A DNA stretch of 51,191 nt, taken from IMG/VR virus record IMGVR_UViG_3300033153_012783, positions 1-51,191 of that record. One strand, 5' to 3'. Shown here in pieces: positions 16,539-26,407 of the stretch (positions within the stretch are counted from its first letter, which is position 1; each line of letters opens with the position of its first letter). Position numbers and translations under genes: made by a program. The notes under the pieces were generated by a model. It had not been told where the DNA came from. It made no database searches and worked only from the letters and a program-made list of their open reading frames with translations. This DNA is from a virus.

Positions 16539-18037
16539 GCAACAAAGTCAGCTTTCTTTATATCGCCCAGGATAAGTTCACTCGAATTACCAATAAAATT
16601 GGTAACTCATCCGATAAAGCAAGAAAAAAATTCCGTAAGTTGGGCAATGAAGCCGATAAATCATCCAGAAAGTTTAAAAAATCATCTGGAATATTTACAT
16701 CAGGACTTCAAAAGATCGCCTTGGCAGCCACTGCTTTTGTCGGCATCAGAAAATTCATTCAAGTTGGTGCTGAATTCCAGGCCTCGATAGCCGATCTGTC
16801 AGCCATCACCGGTGCAGCTGGTAAAGACCTTGATATTCTGACCCAGAAAACTCTCAAAATGGCGCGTGTATCCGTCACATCCCAGGCAGAGGTTGCCGAG
16901 GCAATTAAGCTTGTGGCATCAGCAAAACCTGATTTACTTCAAAATCTGGATGCTTTGACAGCGACAACAGAACAAGTGTTGTTATTGAAAAATGCTGCCG
17001 GTATTGATTTGGCTAGTGCTGCCAATATCACTGCCCAAGGATTGAATATTTTCGGTGTCGAAGCATCAAAAGCCGGTGAATTTGTCAATATTTTGGCCGC
17101 TGGTGCAAAGCTTGGATCATCTGAGATCAGAGATACTGGCGAGGCTATGCTGCTTGCAGGCCCAGCGGCGCGTGCTGCAGGCCTGAATTTTGTTCAGTTG
17201 AACGCCGCCATTCAAACTGTGGCAAAAGGCGGCATCAAGGGTGCCAGGGCTGGTACCGCACTGAATGCCATTCTTGGACGATTACGTCGGCAAGGCATTG
17301 ATTTCCAGAAATTAGGTCTTGAAGGTGCATTCGAAGCCGTCAAGAAAGTGCTAGATCGCGTGACGGACAGCACAAAGCGTGCTCAATTAGAAGCCACAAT
17401 ATTTGGTGAAGAACATGCCAAGGTAGGTCTGGCTCTATTGAACAATACCAGGTTGCTTGGTCAGTATGAGGTCTCTCTGAAAGGTACCAGTATTGCCCAG
17501 GAGCAAGCTGATATTCGCCTGAAAACATTCAATAAGCGCTGGGAAAGGCTGGGAATTTTGATCAAGGATATCGTTATTAGAACATTCCTTAGACTTGAGC
17601 CCATATTGAGCAAACAAATAGATAATTTGTCAAAATGGTTTGATGCGATTGATCCAGCCCAGGTAGATAGTTTCGCCGAATCACTAAAGGGATTACTGCA
17701 AGTCGCTTTGTTTATTATCGATGCATTCAAAATTGTGGCAGCAGTGTTTAAAGGCGTCGGTACTGCTATTGGTGAGTTTGCCGGACAAATAGCGACACTC
17801 AATTTTGGGGAAGGGTTGAGCACTGATATTCGAGAGGCCTTTTCTGTAGGCGGTAAGCTATTTGGAATATTCGAGAATCAGAAATTAGAAGGAAATCTTG
17901 GCGCCGGCCAATCATCGAGAACTGATATTAATGTCAATCTAAAATCACCAGAGGGCGCTATTGAATCGGTGAAATCACGCACCACAGGATCCGCATCGGG
18001 ACTGAATGTGGGGCTTAATATGGCGACAGCACAATGA
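16535..18037 (+). CDS. Tail tape measure protein
   Basis: The 500-residue protein carries the TP901-type tape-measure core at about residues 85-290: FQASIADLSAITGAAGKDLD, AINITAQGLNIFGV-type repeats, GEAMLLAGPAARAAGLNF, and KGGIKGARAGTALNAILGRL. The N-terminus is basic and helical. A hydrophobic stretch near 390-425 (LLQVALFIIDAFKIVAAVF) may insert in the host membrane during ejection. At 500 residues it is short for a tape measure and predicts a short tail. Its ATG overlaps the chaperone-extension stop. Confidence 0.88.
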   Translation: MSNKVSFLYIAQDKFTRITNKIGNSSDKARKKFRKLGNEADKSSRKFKKSSGIFTSGLQKIALAATAFVGIRKFIQVGAEFQASIADLSAITGAAGKDLDILTQKTLKMARVSVTSQAEVAEAIKLVASAKPDLLQNLDALTATTEQVLLLKNAAGIDLASAANITAQGLNIFGVEASKAGEFVNILAAGAKLGSSEIRDTGEAMLLAGPAARAAGLNFVQLNAAIQTVAKGGIKGARAGTALNAILGRLRRQGIDFQKLGLEGAFEAVKKVLDRVTDSTKRAQLEATIFGEEHAKVGLALLNNTRLLGQYEVSLKGTSIAQEQADIRLKTFNKRWERLGILIKDIVIRTFLRLEPILSKQIDNLSKWFDAIDPAQVDSFAESLKGLLQVALFIIDAFKIVAAVFKGVGTAIGEFAGQIATLNFGEGLSTDIREAFSVGGKLFGIFENQKLEGNLGAGQSSRTDINVNLKSPEGAIESVKSRTTGSASGLNVGLNMATAQ

Positions 18038-19236
18038 GCCTGGTTGATGAATTATCACCCGGATCATATAAAGGCGTTTCTTTCCTGATCGCAAATTCGC
18101 GCGTGGCCGGTGGCCGGAAAGATGTTCTTCATTCATATCCAAATTCAGACAGGCAAACCATTGAGGATTTGGGGCTTAAACCTCGAGTCTTTGATGTTGC
18201 GGCAATAATTAACTCTGATGCCGATAATGAAAACTATATTCAACGGCGTGATCGTTTCCTGGCGATTCTCGAAGAAGGTGGTCCAGGCACACTGATTCAT
18301 CCGCTATATGGTCAGATTGAGAATATTGTTGCCAGAAACTGGACGCTGGTTGAGGATCTGACAGAGCTCGGCGATGGCAAGATCAACATTACTTTTACTG
18401 TTTCCAATGATCTTGGCGTACCGGTTAAATCTCAGAATACTCTCAGCGTTATTGAAAAGGCGAATGATGATTTATTGGCAGCTATAAATTCAGATGTCGC
18501 TGAAAATTACACCGTAAATACATCTAATCTAAATAGTTTTACTGATGCTGTCGCCATATTGGATGACATGGTGACAGAATTTAATTCAAACACTAATTTC
18601 TTGCAGGCGAATGCCGATAAAATTAATGCATTTACTAAGGATTTGAGTGAGTTCGAAGCAAATATAACCACACTTATAATCTCTCCACAGGCGTTATCAG
18701 ACAGCATTAATAACTTATTCACAACAATTGGAAATTTATATCCAACCGTCGAAGCTACGGCTGATGTGCTTGCTGGTTTCTTTGATTTCAACGATGGAAA
18801 AACGGTCAGAGATGAGACTACGGCATCAAGGATTCAGCGTAATAACAATGATAATCTGATGAAAGCATCTATGCAGAATATGTCTTTGAGCCTGGCTTAC
18901 TTCAGTACAGCACAAATTGATTTTGAAACAGTGGCTGACATTGAAACTCGTGCTGATGCCCTTGAAATTCAATATCAAAAAGTAATAGCAGCAGATGGAC
19001 TGCAAGAAGATACGAAATCCGAATTGAAAAATATGCGCAGTGAAATGCAGCAGTTTTTTGATGATCAGAAATTAACGGCCAGACAATTGGTTACTGTAAA
19101 TACTCATCTAACATCAGCAAGATTATTGGCATATCAATACTATGGAAGCTCTGATGAAGGTGAAAGGATTGCTGATCTTAATGATACAGACGATTTAACC
19201 TTTATCGAAGGCGATGTGACTATACTTACCGCATGA
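18034..19236 (+). CDS. Baseplate/DNA circularisation protein, Mu gpN-like
   Basis: The 400-residue protein begins with the conserved domain of the Mu gpN family: PGSYKGVSFLIANSRVAGGR, then YPNSDRQTIEDLG, and DRFLAILEEGGPGTLIHPLY (about residues 8-125). The rest is helical and varies between phages. In Mu this protein joins the tail hub; the DNA circularisation name is historical. It overlaps its neighbours by 4 bp at each end within the tape-N-P-V run. Confidence 0.85.
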   Translation: MSLVDELSPGSYKGVSFLIANSRVAGGRKDVLHSYPNSDRQTIEDLGLKPRVFDVAAIINSDADNENYIQRRDRFLAILEEGGPGTLIHPLYGQIENIVARNWTLVEDLTELGDGKINITFTVSNDLGVPVKSQNTLSVIEKANDDLLAAINSDVAENYTVNTSNLNSFTDAVAILDDMVTEFNSNTNFLQANADKINAFTKDLSEFEANITTLIISPQALSDSINNLFTTIGNLYPTVEATADVLAGFFDFNDGKTVRDETTASRIQRNNNDNLMKASMQNMSLSLAYFSTAQIDFETVADIETRADALEIQYQKVIAADGLQEDTKSELKNMRSEMQQFFDDQKLTARQLVTVNTHLTSARLLAYQYYGSSDEGERIADLNDTDDLTFIEGDVTILTA

Positions 19237-20318
19237 AACTTGAGGTCAACGGCATTGAGTACGAACATTTTACATCGGCCAGCGCAGAAATCCGGCTCGA
19301 TGCGTTAAGCAATACATTTTCTTTCACGGCAGTTTCAACAAACGATGAGCCATTGCCATTCCAGGGCGGCGAACCCTGTCGTGTGATTGTTGATGATCAA
19401 GCTGTGGTTACAGGATCTATTGAAATTGTCAGTGGTAGCCATGATGGAAATACTCACACTATTTCAATTCAGGGGCGCGATAAGACTGGCGATCTACTTG
19501 ATTCAAATATTTCATCGCTGTCTGATTTAAAAGAAACGATTACTCTGAAAGCTATTATTGAAAAGGTTCTGAAGAATATAGATCTTACCCTGAATGTCAT
19601 CGATGAAGCAGGCCCGGATCCATTTAATCCTGCTGAAGATATCCAGGCGCCAGAATCTGGTGATAATGCTTTCGAATTTTTGGAGGCATTGGCACGAAAA
19701 AGACAGGTTTTATTAACATCGAATGGTGATGGAGATATCGTGATCTCGGAAAGCCCGGGCGGCGATTCAGGCGGTATATTGCAGAACATCATTGGTGCGA
19801 ATGATAATAATATTCTCGCGGCATCCTATAGCTATGACCGGACCGGTCGGTTCAATATTTACAAAATGTCCTCCGGAATGAATCCAATTTCTCTTAATAA
19901 TGCCGGAACCACCTCAATCAGTTCCCTGGTTAATCAAAGCGGGATAATCACCGATGCACAGATCAGAGCCGGCAGGCAGCTTGTCTTAGTCTCAGAGGGC
20001 TCATTTTCTGATACCCAAGATGATAAACGGGCAATATGGGAAGCCAATATTCGGAAAGCCAGGGGACGTGTTTATTCTGCCACTGTGCAGGGATACAGGC
20101 CTGATCCTGATTCCGCCTTTTTATGGAATGTGAATGAATTGGTAACGGTCGTGGATAATTTTGCTCAAATCAATGCACAGATGTTGATTAATACCGTAGC
20201 CTTTGGCTTTGATCTCCAAGGTGGAAAGACCACAACATTATCGATGATTGAGAAAAATTCATATCAATTGACGCTTGAAGAGCCTGTTTCGCAGGATCTG
20301 GGTGGACTTTTCGGATGA
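19233..20318 (+). CDS. Baseplate hub protein, Mu gpP (gp44)-like
   Basis: The 361-residue protein has the beta-barrel hub arrangement of Mu gp44/T4 gp27-like proteins. An N-terminal domain (VNGIEYEHFTSASAEIRLDA; FQGGEPCRVIVDDQAVVTGS) leads to HTISIQGRDKTGDLLDSNIS, a segment diagnostic for the family. A middle domain contains ALARKRQVLLTSNGDGDIVI, and the C-terminal barrel has DSAFLWNVNELVTVVDNFAQ. It forms the trimeric hub carrying the spike encoded next. Confidence 0.87.
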   Translation: MKLEVNGIEYEHFTSASAEIRLDALSNTFSFTAVSTNDEPLPFQGGEPCRVIVDDQAVVTGSIEIVSGSHDGNTHTISIQGRDKTGDLLDSNISSLSDLKETITLKAIIEKVLKNIDLTLNVIDEAGPDPFNPAEDIQAPESGDNAFEFLEALARKRQVLLTSNGDGDIVISESPGGDSGGILQNIIGANDNNILAASYSYDRTGRFNIYKMSSGMNPISLNNAGTTSISSLVNQSGIITDAQIRAGRQLVLVSEGSFSDTQDDKRAIWEANIRKARGRVYSATVQGYRPDPDSAFLWNVNELVTVVDNFAQINAQMLINTVAFGFDLQGGKTTTLSMIEKNSYQLTLEEPVSQDLGGLFG

Positions 20319-20881
20319 TGAACCGACTAAAAAAATTAATCAGATGGGCGCGTATATCCAAAGGTGGATCTGATGATAAACAGTTCCCAGTTCAACAAGT
20401 AGAATATATGGGAAAAGTTGGTGATTGCATGATGATCTTTCCATACGGAATGCACGGCAATGCATCAGAGGATTCGTTGGTTTTGATGATGACTCCTAAT
20501 GCTGACTCAGCAAACAGAGCCGGAATACCTGGTACTCCACACGAGAGGCCAAAAATGGCCATCAATGAATTTTGCTTATATCACCCGAAAACACAGTCTA
20601 TAATTCATTTCAGAAATAATGGCGATATTGATATTGATACATCCAAAAATAAGTCCGGGAATCTTAATGTAAACACAACTCAGGCAAATATTACGGCAAG
20701 CAATTCGGTTAATATTACGGCACCGGATACCAATATTAATGGCAATTTGACTGTTACAGGAGATACATCATTGAGCGCAACGGTAACAAGCAATGGTAAG
20801 GATATCAGCGATACCCATACTCATCCTCAAGGAAATGATAGTGATGGTGATAGCCAGGTGAATACAGGAGGCGTGGTTTAA
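20315..20881 (+). CDS. Baseplate spike protein, gpV/gp45-like
   Basis: The 188-residue protein has an OB-like N-terminal region (QVEYMGKVGDCMMIFPYG) and a C-terminal beta-helical needle built from repeated NITA/NVNT/INGN units (about residues 110-165). The tip motif DTHTHPQGNDSDGDSQ contains the HxH arrangement that binds iron in P2 and Mu-type spikes. It pierces the outer membrane on sheath contraction. The stop overlaps the start of an HNH endonuclease gene, which separates it from its usual neighbour gp46. Confidence 0.88.
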   Translation: MMNRLKKLIRWARISKGGSDDKQFPVQQVEYMGKVGDCMMIFPYGMHGNASEDSLVLMMTPNADSANRAGIPGTPHERPKMAINEFCLYHPKTQSIIHFRNNGDIDIDTSKNKSGNLNVNTTQANITASNSVNITAPDTNINGNLTVTGDTSLSATVTSNGKDISDTHTHPQGNDSDGDSQVNTGGVV

Positions 20882-21372
20882 TGTCCGATATAACACAAAA
20901 TGAATTAAGAAAATTATTTTACTATGATAAAAAAATGGGTAATTTAATTTGGCGATTGTCACTGAATCGTGGTGTAAAGCCCGGCAATATTGCCGGCAGC
21001 ATGAATAAAAAAACAGGATATCTAAGGATTACTATACGAGGGAAGGGATATATGGCCCATAGGCTTGTTTGGTTGTGGCACTATGGATCATGGCCTAAAG
21101 ATCAAATCGACCACATCAATAGAAACAAAGCAGAGAATAAGATAGAAAACTTACGGGATGTCGATACATCAACAAATCATTTTAATATTGATTTGAGAAA
21201 AAATAATAAATCAGGTGTAACAGGCGTTCACTGGTATCAGATTACAAAAAAGTGGTGCGCAATGATAAAAATAAACAACAAAGGTAAAAATTTAGGATAT
21301 TTCGGTAATATTTTTGATGCCGCTTGCGCTAGGAAATCAGCAGAAAATAATCTAGGTGTCTTATGTCCGTAG
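20881..21372 (+). CDS. Free-standing HNH homing endonuclease with AP2-like domain
   Basis: The 163-residue protein interrupts the tail operon. The HNH core lies around residues 58-92 (MAHRLVWLWHYGSWPKDQ, then IDHINRNKAENKIENLR). An AP2/ERF-like DNA-binding unit follows at about 107-155 (KSGVTGVHWYQITKKW, GYFGNIFDAACARK). The gene is visibly A/T-richer and more lysine/isoleucine-rich than its neighbours, a sign of lateral arrival. It starts on the spike stop (TAATG) and overlaps the gp46 start, so it sits in a gene junction without breaking either gene. Confidence 0.92.
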   Translation: MSDITQNELRKLFYYDKKMGNLIWRLSLNRGVKPGNIAGSMNKKTGYLRITIRGKGYMAHRLVWLWHYGSWPKDQIDHINRNKAENKIENLRDVDTSTNHFNIDLRKNNKSGVTGVHWYQITKKWCAMIKINNKGKNLGYFGNIFDAACARKSAENNLGVLCP

Positions 21373-21806
21373 ACGCTATTTTAGTAGAATCGAACAACGG
21401 ATTCGATTTCAATATTGATTCAAATGGTGATATCGAGACGGAAAATTTCTTCGATACCGCTATCCTGATGTCAATATTTTGTGAGCGCCGTGCCACTGCT
21501 TCAGAGGTTCCACAATCACATCAACGCCGTGGATGGATTGGGAATGAGCAAGGTGATGGTTTTGAGATTGGTTCTAAACTATGGTTATTCGAGCAATCAA
21601 GGGTAACGAGATCATTATTGTCTGATATCGAAAAAGTAGTATTTAATTCTCTTTCGTGGTTAATTGATGATAATTACGCTGTTAATATTGAGGCAAAAGC
21701 AGAATTGAGTGATAACACTGTTACGCTCACAGTCACGATAGAAACACCAAGTTCAAAAGTAGAAAAGCGTTTTTACGAGCTCTGGACTAATACAGGAATC
21801 AGATAA
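21363..21806 (+). CDS. Baseplate protein, Mu gp46-like
   Basis: The 147-residue protein matches the gp46/GPW-gp25-like baseplate family. It begins with a beta segment (FDFNIDSNGDIETENFFDTA), followed by MSIFCERRATASEVPQSHQR and RGWIGNEQGDGFEIGSKLWL, a strong gp46 signature (S.ERR; GWWG-like; GS.LWL). The C-terminal VNIEAKAELSDNTVTLTVTI is the closing beta sheet. It starts inside the 3' end of the HNH gene and ends at a TAATG overlap with baseplate J. Confidence 0.87.
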   Translation: MSVDAILVESNNGFDFNIDSNGDIETENFFDTAILMSIFCERRATASEVPQSHQRRGWIGNEQGDGFEIGSKLWLFEQSRVTRSLLSDIEKVVFNSLSWLIDDNYAVNIEAKAELSDNTVTLTVTIETPSSKVEKRFYELWTNTGIR

Positions 21807-23119
21807 TGGCATTGAATCTTCCAGAATCAGCAGATGAAGTCGTTCAACGAGCCAAGACTGATGTTCAGCGTGAGGTTGTTGAAAGTAATCCATTCCTGAA
21901 GAATAGCTGGCTTGGCGCCATCATTACTGGTTATGCGAACCGTATTTTTGATTTTTATTTACAATTAAAAGAAGCTATTAAGCAGTCTATTCCCGATACA
22001 TCAACAGGTGATTTTCTCGAAAGATGGGCTTCGATCTGGTCTATTAATCGCCTTGCTGCTACATCAGGCGGAGGTAATATCGTCGCCACCGGTACCGCAA
22101 CGACATCGATACCTGCATCAACATTATTTGTATCAAGTGACGGCAAAGTTTATGAATCTGATAATGCTGTCGTAATTGCAGTATCAGTATTAAATGTGAC
22201 GTCTATTACCAGGAGCGGAACAACAGCCACGGTTACTACGGATGGTGATCATAATTTGGCAAATAATGTTCCTGTGACAATGGCCGGTGCAGGCGAGACT
22301 GACTATAACGTGACGGATGCTGAGATCATCATCACTGGTCCGGATACATTCACTTATCAGGTTTCAGGTGCTCCAACTACGCCAGCGACAGGTACTATCA
22401 CGGCCGCACATACATCAATTCCTGTTCCTGTTACAGCCCAGGATTTTGGCGCCGATACAAACCAGGTGGCTGGCACTGAGCTGAAATTACAATCACCAAT
22501 AGTTGGTGTGGATGATGAGGCCAATGTTGATTTTGGTGAAATTGGTGGTGGTACTGACCAGGAAACAGATGAAGAATTAAAGATCAGATTAATAGATCGT
22601 ATTCAGAATCCTATCGCCCATTTCAATGTTGCTGAAATTACAGCTGTTGCAAAAACAGTCGCTGGCGTTACCCGGGTATTTGTTCAGGAAATAACTCCAA
22701 ATGTTGGACAAGTAACTATTTATTTCATGCGCGATAATGATGCCGATCCGATCCCAACACCTTCAGAAGTGATTGATGTTGATACTGTTATTCAGTCAAT
22801 CAGACCAGCAAATACAGATCCATTAGATGTTATTGTTAATGCGCCGACAGGCATTTCAACTGATTTTATATTCACTGCATTATCTCCAAATACATCAACC
22901 ATGCAGGATGCAATCAGCGCGAATTTACGACAATTTTTTGATGAACAAACCAATGTCGGCGTCAATGTTGATCAGGATGCATATCGATCAGCTATATTTA
23001 ATACGGTTGATACCGTGACAGGTGATTCTGTTTCAACATTTACTATTTCTGCACCAATAGGTGATATCACGATTGCTAGTGGAGAGATTGGTATTCTCGG
23101 AAATATTACTTATCCATAA
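21806..23119 (+). CDS. Baseplate wedge protein J with inserted Ig-like module
   Basis: The 437-residue protein is the Mu gp47/P2 J-type wedge. The framework has ETDEELKIRLIDRIQNPIAH, then AVAKTVAGVTRVFVQEITPN, and GQVTIYFMRDNDADPIPT. Residues about 129-201 (SITRSGTTATVTTDGDHNL to SGAPTTPATGTITA) form an extra beta module that interrupts the usual N-terminal region and resembles the two nested modules in the putative tail terminator. This explains why the protein is longer than typical J proteins. Confidence 0.88.
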   Translation: MALNLPESADEVVQRAKTDVQREVVESNPFLKNSWLGAIITGYANRIFDFYLQLKEAIKQSIPDTSTGDFLERWASIWSINRLAATSGGGNIVATGTATTSIPASTLFVSSDGKVYESDNAVVIAVSVLNVTSITRSGTTATVTTDGDHNLANNVPVTMAGAGETDYNVTDAEIIITGPDTFTYQVSGAPTTPATGTITAAHTSIPVPVTAQDFGADTNQVAGTELKLQSPIVGVDDEANVDFGEIGGGTDQETDEELKIRLIDRIQNPIAHFNVAEITAVAKTVAGVTRVFVQEITPNVGQVTIYFMRDNDADPIPTPSEVIDVDTVIQSIRPANTDPLDVIVNAPTGISTDFIFTALSPNTSTMQDAISANLRQFFDEQTNVGVNVDQDAYRSAIFNTVDTVTGDSVSTFTISAPIGDITIASGEIGILGNITYP

Positions 23120-23727
23120 TGGTTACTATTATCAGAACAATTGATGATCAAGCAAAAAGCCTGGCGAATTATCTGCCAGGAGGTAAATTATTCAGAATCA
23201 AAAATTTCAAAAATAGTAATTTTAGGAATTTATTAATCGGCCTTGCAGGTGAATTATTTACTGCAGATGGATATTTGAGGAGCTATTCACAGGAAATATT
23301 ACCTGATCAGACTGTTTTATTTATTGATGAATGGGAAAAAGCACTAGGTATACCTGATGATTGTTTTTTTGGTAATGGAACATTAGATGAAAGACGCCGT
23401 GATATATTGGTAAAACTTGCATCATCTGGGATACAAACCGCACAGGATTTTGTTGATCTGGCAGCATTATTTGGAGTGTCGGTTATTGTAAAAGCAGGAG
23501 TTGATGGAAGCGTACCAACATTATTTCCAATGACATTCCCGTTATTATTTTCTGGTGATATAACACATCTTAGATTCACAATTATTATCCAATTTACAGT
23601 TCTTGATACCAGCAGATTTCCACTATATTTTCCATTTATATTCGGTTCAGAGCTAATAGTTACACTTGAATGTTTGTTTAATAAGCTAAGACCAGCAAAT
23701 TGTGCTTTAATATTTGAACAAATCTGA
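23119..23727 (+). CDS. Baseplate/tail protein, Mu gp48-like (DUF2313)
   Basis: The 202-residue protein follows J at a TAATG overlap, the position of Mu gp48/YmfQ proteins. Features include LANYLPGGKLFRIKN, LLIGLAGELFTADGYLRSYS, and FIDEWEKALGIPDDCF followed by ERRRDILVKLASSGIQTAQD, the EWE..LGIPD..F signature. It links the baseplate wedge to the tail fibre or spike, which is encoded next. Confidence 0.87.
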   Translation: MVTIIRTIDDQAKSLANYLPGGKLFRIKNFKNSNFRNLLIGLAGELFTADGYLRSYSQEILPDQTVLFIDEWEKALGIPDDCFFGNGTLDERRRDILVKLASSGIQTAQDFVDLAALFGVSVIVKAGVDGSVPTLFPMTFPLLFSGDITHLRFTIIIQFTVLDTSRFPLYFPFIFGSELIVTLECLFNKLRPANCALIFEQI

Positions 23728-23737
23728 GGAATGAATC

Positions 23738-25456
23738 ATGCAGGATTTAAACGATAAAATTACTGGAAATTCATTAACGGCAAATGAATGGAATGAAATG
23801 CCGACAGAGCTTCAAAATATAATTGAAGCTGTTGGTCAGACATTGAGTGCAGGCGATTTAGAACAAGTAAGAAAATCCTTAAATTTGGTATTTATTAGCT
23901 TCACGGAATTACGTGCTGTTGCAGCAGGAATGGGAACCGTTCTTGTTTCTGGATATGCTGCTTCTGGTGATGGTGGTGGCGGTGAATTTTATTGGGATTC
24001 TGCCTCTACTGAAACTGATAATGATGGAACAATTATAAAAGCCACATCAATAACAACTGGTCGGTGGAAACGACTTGTTACAGGTGAAGTTAATGTTAAA
24101 TGGTTTGGCGCTGTAGGTGATGGTGCAACAGATGATTCAACTGCTATTCAAGCTTCTATTGATGCAGTCACTGCTTCGAAAGGCATTGTATTTTTCCCAG
24201 AATCAAGCTCAAGCTACTTTATAGCATCGGCTCTAACCGTTCCACGAGGCGTCACTCTGAAGGGTCTAGGACATGATTCACCATCTACTATCGAGTGCGA
24301 CACTCTAAATAACGATATAACATTTATTACATTGGTCGGATATGCTCAGATTGAATCTCTGAATATAGAGGGTAACTCAACAACTCAAGGAATACTTGTT
24401 GCCATAACTGGCGGTATTTATACATTCACCGGCAATGTAAAATTAAAAGATGTAAGAATTACCGGGGCAGAGGTTGGTTTATTCATTAACAGCGTATTTA
24501 ATCTTGTTTTAGATAATGTTGAGGTTATATATAACGTAATCGGCGTCGATATGTCGCCATTAACTGATGCTGGAGATAATGGTTATATTAATGTTGTAAG
24601 TTTTAACTCCTGTTATTTTATTGGAAATACTGACTATGATGTATATGCGAATCCTGCAGTACGAATGTCAGATATTGTTTTCAATAATTGCACTTTCGAT
24701 CCTGGCCCAACTATTGCAAAAGTATATGCTTTTACCTCATATCCACTATCATTTAATGATTGTTATTTCGAGGGCGGGTCAACAGTTCCAGCCTTTAGCG
24801 GATATTTATCGACGGTTGGTTTTACAGCATGTTATTTCAACGGCACAAAAGGTGTCCTGCTCGACGCTACTGTTGCAGGAACTTTGTATATGGAGAGGTG
24901 CAGAACTACATCAACAGATATTATTGATTGTAATTATGCACTCCATGTTGTTCGTTTAAAGAATCAGACGCTCCCCTCATCTGGTAACGTATTCCTTACT
25001 GGACAAACTCGATTTTGGGACGATGCCATAGTAAATGGTACGACTTACGATCAAGTTGGTGCACCAGCTGGACATACTCCCGTTTTAACTGGAGCATCAA
25101 CGCCAGGGTCACCAACTTATGCAACTCAAACTATGCGCTACCAAGTAATTGGTAAGCGATGCTTCTTTAATGGCAGAGTGGCAATTACTGCTATCGGGGG
25201 GATGATCGGATCACTGGAGATTTCATTACCGTTTACGGCTGTAAATGTTTCAAACACTTATAGTATGTGCGCATTAGGCACAACGGGCGTAACACCTCAG
25301 TCTGGTAAAACTTCTTTCATGGGAAGGATAACCCCAAATACTGCGCTAATGTTATTGTATCAAGATGGAGATGCTACTGGCCTAGTGCCGATACTGGCTG
25401 CTGATATAGCGGCTACCACATCATTTTTCTTTAGTGGCGATTTTGAAATAGCATAA
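23738..25456 (+). CDS. Tail spike with pectate-lyase-like beta-helix (possible depolymerase)
   Basis: The 572-residue protein is the only long fibre-type product after gp48. Residues about 60-115 form a head-binding-like adaptor (GYAASGDGGGGEFYWDS). VKWFGAVGDGATDDSTAIQA at about 120-140 is the classic entry to a right-handed beta-helix, seen in phage depolymerases. Helical rungs with recurring NC/FNNC/FNDC turns continue to about 410. The C-terminal region is a beta-rich receptor domain. No catalytic residues can be assigned by eye. It likely binds or degrades a host surface polysaccharide. Confidence 0.82.
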   Translation: MQDLNDKITGNSLTANEWNEMPTELQNIIEAVGQTLSAGDLEQVRKSLNLVFISFTELRAVAAGMGTVLVSGYAASGDGGGGEFYWDSASTETDNDGTIIKATSITTGRWKRLVTGEVNVKWFGAVGDGATDDSTAIQASIDAVTASKGIVFFPESSSSYFIASALTVPRGVTLKGLGHDSPSTIECDTLNNDITFITLVGYAQIESLNIEGNSTTQGILVAITGGIYTFTGNVKLKDVRITGAEVGLFINSVFNLVLDNVEVIYNVIGVDMSPLTDAGDNGYINVVSFNSCYFIGNTDYDVYANPAVRMSDIVFNNCTFDPGPTIAKVYAFTSYPLSFNDCYFEGGSTVPAFSGYLSTVGFTACYFNGTKGVLLDATVAGTLYMERCRTTSTDIIDCNYALHVVRLKNQTLPSSGNVFLTGQTRFWDDAIVNGTTYDQVGAPAGHTPVLTGASTPGSPTYATQTMRYQVIGKRCFFNGRVAITAIGGMIGSLEISLPFTAVNVSNTYSMCALGTTGVTPQSGKTSFMGRITPNTALMLLYQDGDATGLVPILAADIAATTSFFFSGDFEIA

Positions 25457-25458
25457 CA

Positions 25459-26010
25459 ATGACCACAATTAAAGATAAAATCATTAGTGGAATCATCCGT
25501 GTTGAAGGTGGATATTCTAATGATTTATCCGATTCAGGTGGTGAAACAAATTACGGCATCACTGAAGCCGTAGCACGTTCATTTGGTTACACAGGTTCAA
25601 TGCGTGATATGCCTCGTGAGATCGCTTTTGATATTTATTCTGCGATGTATTGGGATTCGGTTTATGCAGATGGATTGTCTGAACTATCTGAACCTATTAC
25701 TGATGAAGTGGTTGATACTGCTGTCAACATGGGACCAGGCAGAGCCGGTGAATTTTTGCAGCGCTCATTGAATGTGCTCAATAATCTTGGAAGTCTTTAT
25801 CCAGATATCGTGGTTGATAATGCCATTGGGAAAGCTACGGCATCAGCCTTGAAACAATTTCTGTTTTATCGAGGAAAGGAAGGTGAGGAAACACTCGCTA
25901 AAATGCTGAATAGTTTGCAGGGTGCATTTTATGTCGAACTGGCGGAACGCCGGGAAAAAGACGAAAAATTTATTTATGGTTGGTTCAAAAATAGAGTCAA
26001 ATTGCCTTAG
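25459..26010 (+). CDS. Endolysin, GH108 N-acetylmuramidase
   Basis: The 183-residue protein cleaves peptidoglycan. The N-terminal IIRVEGGYSNDL with Glu16 in the E-GGYS motif, SGGETNYGITEAVARS, and MYWDSVYADGL followed by ELSEPITDEVVDTAVNMGPG are the GH108 hallmarks. The C-terminal half fits the predicted peptidoglycan-binding domain (LQRSLNVLNNLG; AFYVELAERREKDEKFIYGW). No signal peptide is visible, so it depends on a holin. It opens the lysis cassette. Confidence 0.92.
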   Translation: MTTIKDKIISGIIRVEGGYSNDLSDSGGETNYGITEAVARSFGYTGSMRDMPREIAFDIYSAMYWDSVYADGLSELSEPITDEVVDTAVNMGPGRAGEFLQRSLNVLNNLGSLYPDIVVDNAIGKATASALKQFLFYRGKEGEETLAKMLNSLQGAFYVELAERREKDEKFIYGWFKNRVKLP

Positions 26011-26019
26011 GAGTTTTCG

Positions 26020-26406
26020 ATGTCTGGTGATGAAGTCCCAATGGTATCCCGTGAACATATGGAAACTCAGATTTCCATGGGTCGGGTTGAAACAATGCTA
26101 TCAATGCATCGTGAAGATTTTCTCGATCATTCAGCCAAAGATGAAAGGATATTTGGTGAACTATTTACACTTTCACGCAAGATTGAAGATGATGTTTTAT
26201 CCATCCCAGAAAAAATGTCTAAATGCCGAATAGAATTAAAGGGCGAAGTTATTGAGGATATGAAGGAAAACTTTGTTAGTAAGCCAGAATTTGATCTTTT
26301 TACGACCAAGATTGTATATGCCATTGTTGGCGGTGTTTCTGTCGCTGGCATAATTCAATGGATTCTTTCTAACTACATCAATGCATCTGCAATCGCCGGA
26401 GGTTAA
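26020..26406 (+). CDS. Single-span membrane protein with helical N-terminus, lysis-associated
   Basis: The 128-residue protein has a charged helical region with scattered Met (residues 1-90). One C-terminal membrane segment follows at about 97-120 (IVYAIVGGVSVAGIIQWIL). The arrangement resembles phage membrane proteins annotated as haemolysin XhlA-like or holin-associated. TAGGAG lies 7 bases before the ATG. It sits between the endolysin and a GTA-holin-like gene. A role in lysis is inferred from position and topology only. Confidence 0.65.
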   Translation: MSGDEVPMVSREHMETQISMGRVETMLSMHREDFLDHSAKDERIFGELFTLSRKIEDDVLSIPEKMSKCRIELKGEVIEDMKENFVSKPEFDLFTTKIVYAIVGGVSVAGIIQWILSNYINASAIAGG

Positions 26407-26407
26407 T

